Shown: piece by piece, positions 1 through 11,737 of the stretch
Position numbering within the stretch: position 1 is the first letter of the stretch
Layout: each line of letters starts with the position of its first letter
DNA from: Evansella halocellulosilytica
GTDB taxonomy: Bacteria; Bacillota; Bacilli; Bacillales; Salisediminibacteriaceae
Direction of reading: 5' to 3'
Assembly: GCF_002335745.1 (NCBI RefSeq)
Contig: NZ_NIST01000001.1
Coordinates: forward strand, 4,978,090-5,042,089
DNA: 64,000 nt
Position numbers and translations under genes: made by a program
The notes under the pieces: model-generated
The model's input: only the letters and a program-made list of their open reading frames with translations
Told to the model about the DNA's origin: nothing
Databases searched by the model: none

Positions 1-1340
<1,340 letters not shown>

Positions 1341-1717
1341 ATTTTGCGGCGGATGATCGTCGTTCTTCTGTGTCAGCTGTGTCTCTCGCTCCTGTCACGT
1401 ATCTATTTCATACGCTCAGTCGCTCAATTCCTTGCTTCCTTGAACAACTCGATCCTCCTTGCAAAACCTACTCAATTTGAGTTTTGCAATTTTGCATATG
1501 GCGTCTTTTAACCTTCTAAGACACTCGGTTGTACTCGTTCGAATCCGTTAGGATTCGCTTCAAACAACCGGTGAAGATCAATCAGTCTTTCTACTGTTAT
1601 CTAGTTTTCAAAGGACATAAAAAGCTCTTTCGTTAGAAAGAGGGTTTTGAGAGTATAACCTCTCAAAACTAAACAAAAAGCGCAAACGTCGATAAAGTAA
1701 TGAGCTATATGCTCCTT
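1341..1717 (-). other. 16S-23S internal transcribed spacer without tRNA genes
   Basis: This spacer of about 377 nt separates 16S and 23S on the minus strand. No cloverleaf with a TpsiC arm (GGTTCGAATCC-type) is visible on either strand, so this looks like a tRNA-less type of operon. Both ends carry short blocks related to TTTGAAAACTA (around 1603-1613 and 1664-1676), which recur upstream of the 16S gene and fit the usual processing stems that flank Bacillus rRNAs. Confidence 0.8.
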
Positions 1718-3275
<1,558 letters not shown>

Positions 3276-3484
3276 GTGTGATCTGTTAAAGATCTAACGA
3301 GTTTGACGCGCACGAATGCGCTAACATCGGTGTTATCACAGGATGTGATGTTATTAGCCGATGTACCTTAACTCTTACATTAAAAAATTTCATTGACGGG
3401 ATATTTTCATATCCCATTTCGCTTGGCTTTTTGTTTAGTTTTCAAAGGTCAAATCGATATTTGTCGTTTAACAGCGACTTTTTA

Positions 3485-3514
3485 AATATAACATTTAACC
3501 ACTGTATTTGTCAA
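3485..3514 (-). promoter_or_regulatory. rRNA promoter P2
   Basis: On the minus strand TTGACA (3509-3514) is followed after 17-18 nt by TTATAT/TATATT (3485-3491). It lies about 200 nt upstream of the 16S start, the usual place for the proximal promoter of a Bacillus rrn operon. Confidence 0.75.
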
Positions 3515-3646
3515 TAACTTTTTTGTTTTTTTGTTGCTGGTTATTAACAGCGACGAATAATAATATATCACAATAACATTAGAAATGCAAGATTATTTTT
3601 TTTGTTTTTTTATCTACATTTAGTCTTCTGTAACGCGACTTGATCT

Positions 3647-3675
3647 ATTATAAATACCATCTCCATTTTGGTCAA
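3647..3675 (-). promoter_or_regulatory. rRNA promoter P1
   Basis: On the minus strand TTGACC (3670-3675) and a perfect TATAAT (3647-3652) are separated by exactly 17 nt. Together with the P2 candidate 160 nt downstream this gives the tandem-promoter layout usual for rRNA operons. The sequence between 3276 and 3484 is the transcribed leader, with a processing-type block near 3433-3449. Confidence 0.8.
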
Positions 3676-3859
3676 GTGGTTATTTTAAATTTTTTCTTAT
3701 TAATGAAAAGCTTCTATTATATATCGGAATCCTTGTTTTTCACCGAATTCAAATGAAGTCCAACACGAGTAGATATCGCACTTGTGCTCTGGAGTGAAAG
3801 AGTCCGTCTAAAATGATGAAAATAAAATAAAGACATTATAAAAAACTTCTTACGGTGCT

Positions 3860-4125
3860 GTTTTGCCTCAATCTTTGTACCACCAATGAAGATTGCCTCA
3901 TCTTTAATCACCTTTTTTTTAACAAGCTCACAACGGAATTGAACGAAACACTGGCCCAGTAAATCCTGGACACCTCAAGCTTATCAAAAATCCACTGAAT
4001 GCTTCATTGGGAATAGCTTCTACCATATCATTCACAGCAAAAGCGATATCATTTTCCTAAAGTTTATAGGCTAAATCCATCGGCAAAATAACTTGATTCA
4101 TCTTATAATCTTTAAACATACGGAT
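3860..4125 (-). pseudogene. IS1182 transposase remnant
   Basis: Two pieces of the same transposase as at 25428 can be read here: the first ~50 codons (with an in-frame TAG where the other copy has Q in KLQENDIAFA) and, after a deletion, codons matching FRCQLVKEKVIEDE near the end of the DUF772-type N-terminal domain. The DDE catalytic part is missing. The RBS-like GGAGGTATCC box before the start is also kept. Confidence 0.75.
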
Positions 4126-4387
4126 ACCTCCGATTCCTTTATGTTGTGGTGACTCACTTATTAGAAGGAAGGTATCCTTTTTAAAACCTGAAGGTTTATC
4201 TGTTGAGCGTTCAAAAGTGACGAGACGCTACGAGAAAAACTATAGCCTTCTCTTCTGCGACGAGCAAACAAAGTGGAGCAGGAGCAACGGTTTTTCTGCG
4301 ACGAGTAACCGCAGGAGCAACGAGCGACTCTTCTCTGATTTCTCTATGAGCTGCTTCGACGCATTCCCTTCTTCGATTAATCTTGCA

Positions 4388-4555
4388 GAGGAAGAAGCAT
4401 GGAGTCTGCGACGAGTAACCGCAGGAGCAGAGGAAGAAGCATGGAGTCTGCGACGAGTAACCGCAGGAGCAGAGGAAGAAGCATGGAGTCTGCGACGAGT
4501 AACCGCAGGAGCAGAGGAAGAAGCATGGAGTCTGCGACGAGTAACCGCAGGAGCA
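4388..4555 (+). repeat. Four perfect 42-bp tandem repeats
   Basis: Four adjacent, practically identical 42-bp units (4388, 4430, 4472, 4514), each carrying one CTGCG-ACGAGTAAC-CGCAG hairpin. Because 42 is a multiple of three they stay open in several frames on both strands and produce false ORFs (for example a 14-residue EEEAWSLRRVTAGA repeat). They are a local amplification of the hairpin repeat family also found at 12.6, 25.3, 46.3 and 62.6 kb. Confidence 0.9.
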
Positions 4556-4842
4556 GAAGATCCATCTGGCGATTTTACCCCGACCTTCCCCGTGGCAAAG
4601 AGGACACTACGAATACAAACAAAGTACAGCATGAGTAGATGTCGCACTTGTGCTCTTGAGTGCAAGAGAGTCTTTTTTGAATAATTAACCCCAAAATATA
4701 ATTCCCAATTAGATAAAAAATGACTCTTATCAACTAAACAGTGAGGGGCACTCGTTTTAACTGGGTTTTGTCCCAGACTCTTTTTCTAAATGAAGAAACG
4801 AGGTTAGTAAATAAAAGATTGTTTACCTGTTTCATTTATTGG

Positions 4843-4872
4843 TTGACATTAGGTTGTTCTTAAATCTATTAT
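4843..4872 (+). promoter_or_regulatory. bioY promoter
   Basis: TTGACA (4843-4848) and TATTAT (4867-4872) are separated by 18 nt. The predicted start of transcription falls inside the BirA operator immediately downstream, the arrangement expected of a BirA-repressed promoter. Confidence 0.7.
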
Positions 4873-4873
4873 A

Positions 4874-4903
4874 TTGTTAACTGGTATTATTAATAAGTTA
4901 ACA
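4874..4903 (+). promoter_or_regulatory. BirA (biotin repressor) operator
   Basis: The inverted repeat TTGTTAAC (4874-4881), a 15-nt spacer and GTTAACA (4897-4903) match the consensus of the Bacillus biotin operator. It overlaps the likely transcription start and lies 19 nt before the bioY start codon. This predicts repression by biotinyl-adenylate-bound BirA. Confidence 0.88.
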
Positions 4904-4922
4904 TCTTATGAGGAGGATCTTT

Positions 4923-5531
4923 ATGAGTATGTCAAAAGAAAACAAATCTATGTTTAGTGTCATTGAATTAACGAAAGCAGCAATGTTCATTGCCCTAATG
5001 GCAATCGGAGCTAATTTAACGGCTTTCATCACAATTGGAACAGTACCACTAACATTCCAAACAGTTATTGCTATATTTGCTGGTATACTTTTAGGTAAAA
5101 AAGTTGGTACTTTTTCTATGATCGGATATGCTATTGTAGGTTTAATTGGTGTACCTGTTTTTGCAGGGTTTCAAGGAGGTTTACATATTATCGGCTCTCC
5201 GACCTTTGGTTTTATTTTATCTTTTATCTTATTAGCATTCGCAGTTGGATTTATTGTTGAAAGAGTTGAAAAGCCATCATTTCCTGTATACCTGTTCGCA
5301 TCAATTATCGGGCTATTGATAAACTATGGATTCGGTGTCCCATATTTATATGTGTACACTGTTAACGTCTTAGGTGTCAGCGAAGCGACATTAGTCGCCA
5401 CCGCCCTAGGAATGGGACCATTTTTTGTGAAAGATGCTGTTTTAACTGTATTCGCTGCAACATTGTCTCCACAATTAGTTCGAGCCATTCATTCATCATC
5501 TAACCTTCAAACAAAGCAACGATCAGCATAA
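4923..5531 (+). CDS. bioY: Biotin transporter BioY (substrate-binding S component)
   Basis: A 202-residue, six-helix membrane protein with the BioY signature around residues 76-98 (GVPVFAGFQGG followed by GSPTFGF). BioY is the biotin-capturing component of ECF transporters and may work alone or with the general EcfAA'T module, which is not in this window. The start was placed at 4923 because GAGGAGG precedes it by six bases; an upstream in-frame ATG at 4908 lies inside that ribosome-binding site. A BirA operator overlaps its promoter. It corresponds in position to B. subtilis yuiG (bioYB), next to yuiF. Monocistronic, followed by a strong bidirectional terminator. Confidence 0.95.
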   Translation: MSMSKENKSMFSVIELTKAAMFIALMAIGANLTAFITIGTVPLTFQTVIAIFAGILLGKKVGTFSMIGYAIVGLIGVPVFAGFQGGLHIIGSPTFGFILSFILLAFAVGFIVERVEKPSFPVYLFASIIGLLINYGFGVPYLYVYTVNVLGVSEATLVATALGMGPFFVKDAVLTVFAATLSPQLVRAIHSSSNLQTKQRSA

Positions 5532-5540
5532 TCATATAAT

Positions 5541-5587
5541 AAAAAAGGAGAGTGAAACCATTTATAGGCTTCACTCTCCTTTTTTAT
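5541..5587. terminator. Bidirectional rho-independent terminator
   Basis: AAAAAAGGAGAGTGAA pairs with TTCACTCTCCTTTTTT around a short loop; A and T runs flank the stem, so it serves bioY (+) and the convergent gene ending at 5587 (-). Confidence 0.9.
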
Positions 5588-6246
5588 TATGAAGTTACAT
5601 TTTCTGTTTTTATTTTATAATCGTCTAACAGTAACTGCCCATCTTTTTCCACAAAAGAAAACTTCACAGATATTTTATCTTCAGATGGGTACCCATATCT
5701 TTCATAGTTATTTGTATTCACATCAGCATGATCATAGAAATAAACTGGTGCATCAGTTACTTCCAACACAACTTCATTATTACTAATTTCTACTTGTATA
5801 TCCTCTTCAAAAACAAATTTCAATCCTGGATTAATAATTGTTTGTTTTACAGTAGAGTAGAACGAAGTTTCTCCTTCTCCAGACCGCAAAACAGGGTCTC
5901 GTTCTTTCAAGTACTCTTGCAACGATTCATTATATAAAGCTCGGTCTTCCTCTTTAAACAATTCATCGATCACTTTATAGGAAGCTTTTTCTGTCATGTA
6001 TTCAGATAAGTAGTTTTTTATTTCATCCTTATCGGAAAATTCTTCATTATAATATTTTCCTTCTAATTGACTGTGATTACTATATAAACCCTCTACATGA
6101 TCTAGAATCTCATAGTACTGTAATTTGACTTCCTCTCCGTGCACTGCTGGTGTTGTTGAAGACGACAAAGAAGTATATATGTAAATAGAGCATACGCTAA
6201 CTAAAATAAAGGTAAATATCATTCTTACTTTCGTTGTACGACTCAT
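5587..6246 (-). CDS. Membrane-anchored or secreted hypothetical protein
   Basis: A 219-residue protein that I do not recognise. It begins with basic residues and one hydrophobic helix (MIFTFILVSVCSIYIYTSL), with no lipobox, so it is either secreted or anchored by its N-terminus. The rest is acidic and hydrophilic, with a likely alpha-beta domain outside the membrane ending in beta-strand-like segments (KISVKFSFVEKDGQLLLDDY). This last part resembles the calcineurin-like/NTF2-like folds seen in many Bacillus extracytoplasmic proteins, but that is only an impression. The start at 6246 follows GGTGAG with proper spacing. It stands alone between two terminators. Confidence 0.7.
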   Translation of the reverse strand: MSRTTKVRMIFTFILVSVCSIYIYTSLSSSTTPAVHGEEVKLQYYEILDHVEGLYSNHSQLEGKYYNEEFSDKDEIKNYLSEYMTEKASYKVIDELFKEEDRALYNESLQEYLKERDPVLRSGEGETSFYSTVKQTIINPGLKFVFEEDIQVEISNNEVVLEVTDAPVYFYDHADVNTNNYERYGYPSEDKISVKFSFVEKDGQLLLDDYKIKTENVTS

Positions 6247-6318
6247 ATTTTTCTCACCACTCATTAAATTCTTCTATTATATTAGACGAATGATGTTCTA
6301 AAAAAGTTTCACAAATGT

Positions 6319-6360
6319 AAAAAACCGTAACATTTTTTCACAAAAACATTACGGTCGTTT
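6319..6360 (-). terminator. Terminator of the yuiF-type gene
   Basis: On the minus strand ACCGTAATGT pairs with ATGTTACGGT and is followed by TTTTTTAC, just after the stop at 6370. Confidence 0.85.
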
Positions 6361-6369
6361 TCAATTTCA

Positions 6370-7716
6370 TTATAATACCATAGCTGCCAACCAGCCAAAT
6401 ATGATCAGAGGCACATTAAAATGAAGAAATGTAGGTACACATGTATCCCAAATATGATTATGCTGACCATCTGCATTCAGACCTGCTGTAGGACCTAACG
6501 TACTGTCAGATGCAGGTGATCCTGCATCACCTAATGCTCCAGCTGTACCGATTAGTGCAATTGTTGCCATCGGACTAAACCCTATCGATTCTGCCAAAGG
6601 GACAAATATGACAGCAATGATTGGTATAGTAGAAAAAGAAGATCCAATGCCCATCGTAATAAATAAACCGATAATAAGCATAAATAATGCACCAATTGCC
6701 AAGTTTCCGCCAATTCTTTCTGCTGTGGCATTTACAAGGAGATCTACATGCCCCGTTTCTCTAATAACCTCTGCAAATCCTCCCGCTGCGATCATCACAA
6801 AAGCAATAAATGCTAACATTTTCATTCCGTCAGTCATTAAGTCAACCGACATATGCAAGGAAAGCTTTTTTTGAAAGTGAAGAATCATAAAATAGACATA
6901 TAATATTAATAAACCAAAAAGAGAACTTAAAACCATGCTTTCTGTTTCAACTTGTACATATAGAACTGTGATAATAGAAAAGACACCTAGAATGACACCT
7001 GGTACTGAATATGAATCTTCATTTTCAGTATTCGTTTGCTCTGAAAGCTCTTTATTTTCATACTCTCGTGGTTTCCTGTATGAAACAAAAATCGCAAACA
7101 ATAGGCCCGCAAACATTCCGATTACTGGAATAATCATCGCTTGAGGAATCATTCCCATTTCAACAGATGCTCCACTGTCATTCATATTTTCGACGACGAT
7201 TTCATGAAAAATCAGCCCATATCCAGCTGGTATTAGTATATAAGGAGCCTTCAGCCCAAAAGTTAAAGCGGTTGCTGTAGCACGGCGATCCAGCGCAAGC
7301 TCATTAAATACTTTTAAAAGTGGCGGAACCAATATTGGAATGAAAGCTATGTGCACCGGTACGGCATTTTGAGACAAACATGCAATAAAAGTAATGGTGA
7401 GTAAAATAAATACTTTCGTAAGTGTTTTACGCCTTTCCTCACCTTTTTTCCCAACAATTCGAATCGCACCTTTTACGAGTAAGTTCGGTAATCCTGTATA
7501 ATTAATTGCTACAGCAAACGCACCTAGCAACGCATAACTTAATGCCACATTTGCATTCGTTCCTAATCCATTTGTAAAAATCCCAATTGTTTCAATCATC
7601 GTAAATCCGGCTGCTAATCCGCCAGCTAATGCACCTACTAATAACGCAACAACGACATGTATTCGAAGTAAGCTCAACACAATCATCACTAAAACTGCAA
7701 TTACAACCGCGTTCAT
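6370..7716 (-). CDS. yuiF: YuiF-type NhaC-family Na+/H+ antiporter (putative)
   Basis: A 448-residue integral membrane protein with about 11-12 hydrophobic helices and a NhaC/ion-transporter superfamily look. It has conserved small-residue-rich stretches such as GSSFSTIPIIAVIFVP and GALGDAGSPASDSTLGPT near the C-terminus, the type of segment that lines the transport path in this superfamily. Members are annotated as Na+/H+ antiporters or as amino-acid carriers; the true substrate here is unknown. The start lies 7 nt after AGGAGGCGGA (7716, or 7719 for the preceding ATG). In B. subtilis yuiF is also next to the bioY gene yuiG, so synteny supports the name. Confidence 0.85.
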   Translation of the reverse strand: MNAVVIAVLVMIVLSLLRIHVVVALLVGALAGGLAAGFTMIETIGIFTNGLGTNANVALSYALLGAFAVAINYTGLPNLLVKGAIRIVGKKGEERRKTLTKVFILLTITFIACLSQNAVPVHIAFIPILVPPLLKVFNELALDRRATATALTFGLKAPYILIPAGYGLIFHEIVVENMNDSGASVEMGMIPQAMIIPVIGMFAGLLFAIFVSYRKPREYENKELSEQTNTENEDSYSVPGVILGVFSIITVLYVQVETESMVLSSLFGLLILYVYFMILHFQKKLSLHMSVDLMTDGMKMLAFIAFVMIAAGGFAEVIRETGHVDLLVNATAERIGGNLAIGALFMLIIGLFITMGIGSSFSTIPIIAVIFVPLAESIGFSPMATIALIGTAGALGDAGSPASDSTLGPTAGLNADGQHNHIWDTCVPTFLHFNVPLIIFGWLAAMVL

Positions 7717-7851
7717 CATTCCGCCTCCTACTCTCCAAAAAAAAATACTAAACGACTTCACTTTATTTCTTTATCACTTTATCGAAATAAAATATTAATA
7801 AAAACAGTGATAATTATGCCACCATTCCCCCGCTTTGTCAATACTATTCAT

Positions 7852-7921
7852 AAAAAGTTCGGGGACCTGGTACCCGAACTTTTTGGCAAAACAATCCCCC
7901 CTTAGGCTAGGCTAAGGGGGG
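7852..7921 (-). terminator. Double terminator after the TRAP operon
   Basis: Two hairpins lie in series on the minus strand after dctP: CCCCCCTTAG/CTAAGGGGGG (7895-7921) followed by ATTGTTTT, then AAAAAGTTCGGG/CCCGAACTTTTT (7852-7884). The second one is symmetric and contains GGACCTGGTACC, possibly a diverged member of the GTGCCAGGCAC palindromes seen elsewhere. Confidence 0.85.
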
Positions 7922-7934
7922 TGCTTTAGTTATA

Positions 7935-9029
7935 TTATTGCGCTGCTTCTATTTCTTCTATTAGTAAGTCTAATATTTCTTCAGCGTCATCTCCACCGTT
8001 TTCACGGAAGTAGTCACGTACATCTACTGCTAACTCACGGAACTGCTCACGCTCATCTTCAGAAAGCTCATATACTTCCGTAGGTGTATCTGTTGCAGCT
8101 TCAATCAAGTCTAAAGCAGCACCATTCTGTTCTTCCTGAATTTCGAATGCGCGATCTCTCATTTCTTCGACTGCTTCATCAACAATCGCTCTTGTTGCAT
8201 CATCTAGTCCATGATAGAAGTCTGGGTTTACAGTCGTCATCGTAACATACATGTTATGGTTAGAAATTGTTAAGTGATCTTGTACTTCATGGAAGTTCGC
8301 ATCTTCAATGAAAAAGATTGGGTTTTCTTGCCCGTCAACAGCACCTTGTGAAAGGCCAGTGTACAGTTCTCCCCAGCTCATCGCTGTCGGGTTCGCACCG
8401 TATGCTTCATAAGATTCTAAAATTAACGGAGACTCTTGTGTTCTCATTTGGAAACCGTTAAAGTCATCTGGGTTATGAAGCGGTGAGCTTCCAGTCCATT
8501 GCATCGCACCCTCAGTCCAAAATGCTAAAGGTAAAATGTTTTGCTCTTCATACTTTTCTCGAAGGAGACCATTAATCGCTTCACTTTCATTTAAAATTTG
8601 CTGACTTAATTCTTGATCATCCGGGAATAAGAATTGAAGTGCAAAGATATTCCCTTCAGGTACGAGTGTTCCCGTAAAACCTGGTGAAATAATGGCAAAT
8701 TCTACAACTCCATTAGCAAGAGATTCTACAGAGTCGACTTCACTTCCTAACTCACCAAAGCCATATACGTCAATTGTAATTTGTCCATCTGATTTTTCAT
8801 GGACTAAATCTGCAAATTCTTCAGCGTATACATTTTGTACTTGGCCTTCTGTTTCTTCAGTAACGAAGCGCCATTCTTGTGCTTCTACTTCTTCAGCAGC
8901 TCCTTCATCAGTATCGTCACCTGTGTCTCCATTATCACCATTCGTGTCGTCATCATCACCGCCACCACAAGCAGCTAATACGAGACTAAGTGATAATATA
9001 CTAGCGAATAAACCTTTCTTTTTAAACAT
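7935..9029 (-). CDS. dctP: TRAP transporter substrate-binding lipoprotein DctP
   Basis: A 364-residue extracytoplasmic solute-binding protein. The first 21 residues form a lipoprotein signal with lipobox LVLAAC (Cys21), followed by a Gly/Asp-rich acidic linker to about residue 50, typical of surface proteins of alkaliphiles. The mature part is a DctP domain and carries the family block LSQGAVDGQENP. It captures an organic acid (C4-dicarboxylate, keto acid, sugar acid or similar) outside the cell and hands it to DctQ-DctM, with the Na+ gradient as driving force. It is the last gene of a minus-strand operon dctQ-dctM-dctP; the more common order is P-Q-M. The substrate cannot be deduced. Confidence 0.93.
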   Translation of the reverse strand: MFKKKGLFASILSLSLVLAACGGGDDDDTNGDNGDTGDDTDEGAAEEVEAQEWRFVTEETEGQVQNVYAEEFADLVHEKSDGQITIDVYGFGELGSEVDSVESLANGVVEFAIISPGFTGTLVPEGNIFALQFLFPDDQELSQQILNESEAINGLLREKYEEQNILPLAFWTEGAMQWTGSSPLHNPDDFNGFQMRTQESPLILESYEAYGANPTAMSWGELYTGLSQGAVDGQENPIFFIEDANFHEVQDHLTISNHNMYVTMTTVNPDFYHGLDDATRAIVDEAVEEMRDRAFEIQEEQNGAALDLIEAATDTPTEVYELSEDEREQFRELAVDVRDYFRENGGDDAEEILDLLIEEIEAAQ

Positions 9030-9094
9030 GTTGTAAATACCCCCATCAAAAATTTATTTTAAAGATTTTCGCTTTCTTTCCTATTTACTCATAA

Positions 9095-10369
9095 TTAAAA
9101 TAATTTAATCAGGAATAGCGAAATATCTTCAAACAGTATAACTAGCATGCCGACGATCAGTAACATAATGATATACGGCGGTGTTCCACGTATAACATCC
9201 AAATAGGATTTGTTGAAAACGGCGCTAGCCGTAAATATATCAACTCCAAAAGGCGGTGTTGCTGAACCTAACGCTGCCTGGAATGTAATGACAACCCCTA
9301 AATGAACAGGGTCAACACCTGCCTCAAAAGCTACCGGAGCAAATATCGGTGTTAAAATTAAAATAACAACTATCGGATCAACAAACATACAGCCTATGAA
9401 GAAAAATAACGCAACAATTAACAATACGTATAAAGCTGAAGGGTCCGTACCTAAAACTGCATCTGTCATTTGTCGAGGGATTCTCGCAAATGAAATGACC
9501 CATGAAAATGCTTGCCCTCCAGCAACTAACACGAATACTGCTGATGTAACAATCCCAGATGATAAAGCGATATTCGGTAATTGCTTCAGTTTTATTGAGC
9601 GGAAAAAGATAACTTCTAAAATAATTGCATACAGAACTGAAATCCCTGCTGCCTCAGTCGGTGTAAAATGTCCGCCGTAAATCCCATAGATAATGATGAC
9701 TGGAAACCCTAACGGTAGCAGCGCCTTTAATGTAACACTCCCTCGCTGTCTCCAAGGCAGTTTGTCAGCTAAAGGAATATTATGCATTTTCGCATGAATA
9801 AAGGCGTACGTTGCAAAAAATATAAAAATAAGTAATCCAGGACCAATCCCCGCTACGAAAAGATCCCCTACCGAAGTACCAGTCACTAAAGCGTATATGA
9901 TCATCCCTATACTTGGTGGGATAAGCAATGCTACATCACTGGCGTTTATGATCAATGCAATTGCACTCGAATCTTTATATCCTACCTTCAATAACCGTTC
10001 CCTCATCGGTTTACCAATTGCAACAACGGTAGCTTGTGTCGATCCAGAGATTGAACCGAATAACGTACATGCTGCAGCTGTTGTAATCGCATATCCACCA
10101 CGAAGGTGTCCGACGAACGCTCCTACAAAATCAAGTAACCGGTTTGAGGTTCGTCCAGTTGCCATAATATCTGCCGCAAAAATAAATAATGGAACAGCAA
10201 GTAATACGTATGATGAGATCCCTTCTACCATTTGTTGAATCATAATGGTAGGATCCAGCCCATCCATGAAGAAAAATAGGATGACGAGAGGACCGACTAT
10301 TAATGGAATCATCATCGGCAAACCCATAAGCAATAAAATAATCATAATTGCTAGCATTGTCCAAGCCAT
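9095..10369 (-). CDS. dctM: TRAP transporter large permease DctM
   Basis: A 424-residue polytopic protein with about 12 membrane helices. It has the family features TTAAACTLFGSISGSTQAT near residue 95 and GSATPPFGVDIFTASAVF near residue 365. DctM forms the transport path and couples substrate uptake to Na+. It starts 23 nt after dctQ ends, with GAGGAATTAATT as a ribosome-binding region, and dctP follows after 65 nt, so the three genes are one operon. Confidence 0.93.
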   Translation of the reverse strand: MAWTMLAIMIILLLMGLPMMIPLIVGPLVILFFFMDGLDPTIMIQQMVEGISSYVLLAVPLFIFAADIMATGRTSNRLLDFVGAFVGHLRGGYAITTAAACTLFGSISGSTQATVVAIGKPMRERLLKVGYKDSSAIALIINASDVALLIPPSIGMIIYALVTGTSVGDLFVAGIGPGLLIFIFFATYAFIHAKMHNIPLADKLPWRQRGSVTLKALLPLGFPVIIIYGIYGGHFTPTEAAGISVLYAIILEVIFFRSIKLKQLPNIALSSGIVTSAVFVLVAGGQAFSWVISFARIPRQMTDAVLGTDPSALYVLLIVALFFFIGCMFVDPIVVILILTPIFAPVAFEAGVDPVHLGVVITFQAALGSATPPFGVDIFTASAVFNKSYLDVIRGTPPYIIMLLIVGMLVILFEDISLFLIKLF

Positions 10370-10392
10370 AATTAATTCCTCACATTTTTAGT

Positions 10393-10938
10393 TTATTGTT
10401 CATCATAATCCTTTTTTTCTTCAGCTAAATAAACTTCTTTATTCACGATATTGACCCACATATTTCGTAAAAACTGGATGCCGCCTATAAACATTCCGAC
10501 TGGCAGTGCTACGACCATGAGCCAGAAAGGAAATTCAAGTGCTGCAGTCGTCCGTCCTGTTTCATACACACCCTTCGTGTAATCATACGCATAATAACTC
10601 ATAACAAATAAGATAATAGCAGTTACGAGAGGGTTAACAATCGCTAACACTTTTTTTATCCTTTTAGGAGAAATATCAAAAAATGCAGACATACTAATAT
10701 GTCTTCCTTTTCTTGCTGCATAACTTATCCCCATAAATGTTGCAACAATGATCGACAAGCGGCTAATTTCAGCTGCAAAGTGCCAGCTCTGACCTGTAAT
10801 CATTCGATTTATGACATTACCAACTGTCATAAATGTAATAATGAGGATCGACCAGCTTAAAATAAATTTTTCTACCGTATGAAGTCCTGCATCTAAAGCA
10901 CGAAAAATAATACTTAGCCACTTTTTAATACTTTTCAA
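10393..10938 (-). CDS. dctQ: TRAP transporter small permease DctQ
   Basis: A 181-residue membrane protein with four predicted helices and the DctQ-type second loop (GISYAARKGRHISMSAFFD), where the conserved R-K-G-x-H-I block identifies the family. It supports the large permease DctM in Na+-driven uptake. It is the promoter-proximal gene of dctQ-dctM-dctP; AGGAGG lies upstream of the ATG. A charged cytoplasmic tail ends the protein (LAEEKKDYDEQ). Confidence 0.92.
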   Translation of the reverse strand: MKSIKKWLSIIFRALDAGLHTVEKFILSWSILIITFMTVGNVINRMITGQSWHFAAEISRLSIIVATFMGISYAARKGRHISMSAFFDISPKRIKKVLAIVNPLVTAIILFVMSYYAYDYTKGVYETGRTTAALEFPFWLMVVALPVGMFIGGIQFLRNMWVNIVNKEVYLAEEKKDYDEQ

Positions 10939-11737
10939 CGCCCTAGCCTCCTTTTCCTGAGATAAAAGGCGTTTTCATAGTTATCCGCCTTGTTTACTTG
11001 GTATTTAGCTGGAGAGTAATACCGCATGAAACCCTTCATTTATGTACAATCAAGTTTGTTTACATTATTTTTTCCGAGTGAGCCTCTATTAAATATGTTA
11101 TATCAATGGGCCAATTGTTACAAAAGGGATTGCTTTACATTTAGCGTGATTATTCTGTAAATATTACACTGACCTTACATTGGATAGTCACAATGAAGAA
11201 ATCCTCACCTCACCTTCTAATAGATGCCATATGCTCAAATATCACATTCTAATTTCGAATAGCCGAAATTCGATCCATTTAAACATAAATTTTTTAATGG
11301 TAATTATATGGGCTATATTAAAATTTCTCAAAGCTATTTACGATTAATTAGGTGGCCTATCCGTCTAAAAGCAGCGAGTAAATCGAAAATCCCTTAATCC
11401 GAGGATTCCGACGATACCTTATAATAGAAGAGATCTACTATCTGATAAAGTAAATCATCAAATCATTTTATCGTACATGTTGCGGGAATACTTCTTCATA
11501 TAATAAGAAAACAGATAATCATCGTGAAATACTCTCATCAATATTTAAATAATTTGTTATAATAAACAAACACTGAAGAAATGAACGAACATTTACGAAA
11601 TGACTTTTTTCATTTTTGAACGATAAAAATCTGGGTAAAGAAAATATATGAACAGTTTCCATCAGACATGACTGTCAGCATGTTTATTATTACTTAAAAA
11701 ATTCACCTTAAGAACAAGGAAAGGACATAGGATCATA
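10939..11737. other. Long AT-rich intergenic region between divergent dctQ and yuiD
   Basis: About 800 bp without a supportable gene. It must contain the dctQMP promoter (minus) and the yuiD promoter (plus). A perfect TATAAT lies at 11558-11563 on the plus strand but without a good -35 box. I see no riboswitch, tRNA or convincing operator; the minus-strand reading frame at 11662-11982 is the shadow of yuiD. Confidence 0.5.

Larger units (their letters stand above)
3717..4785 (-). mobile_element. Decayed IS1182-family element
   Basis: On the minus strand the right-hand edge (4756-4785) carries the GGGACAAAAC-type terminal sequence also seen at the ends of the IS1182 copy at 25-28.5 kb. The block near 4100-4130 gives the same N-terminal transposase start (MFKDYKMNQVILPMDLAYK). 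The copy is ruined. There is an internal stop soon after that start, and a large deletion joins the N-terminus directly to the QCFVQFRCELVK region near 3930. A second copy of the left-end sequence around 3764-3811 follows. The hairpin-repeat array at 4250-4560 sits in its leader. No function is expected. Confidence 0.75.

Noticed and set aside
1341-1717. tRNA-Ile/tRNA-Ala in the rRNA spacer
   Set aside because: No acceptor stem, anticodon arm or TpsiC arm could be found on the minus strand.
4388-4555. CRISPR array
   Set aside because: Units are directly adjacent without unique spacers and no cas gene is present. The 62.6-kb array also lacks variable spacers.
4217-4684. Frame with four 14-residue repeats (EEEAWSLRRVTAGA) looking like a repeat protein
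   Set aside because: Produced by the 42-bp DNA repeats; open in several frames and on both strands, no ribosome-binding site, inside an IS relic.
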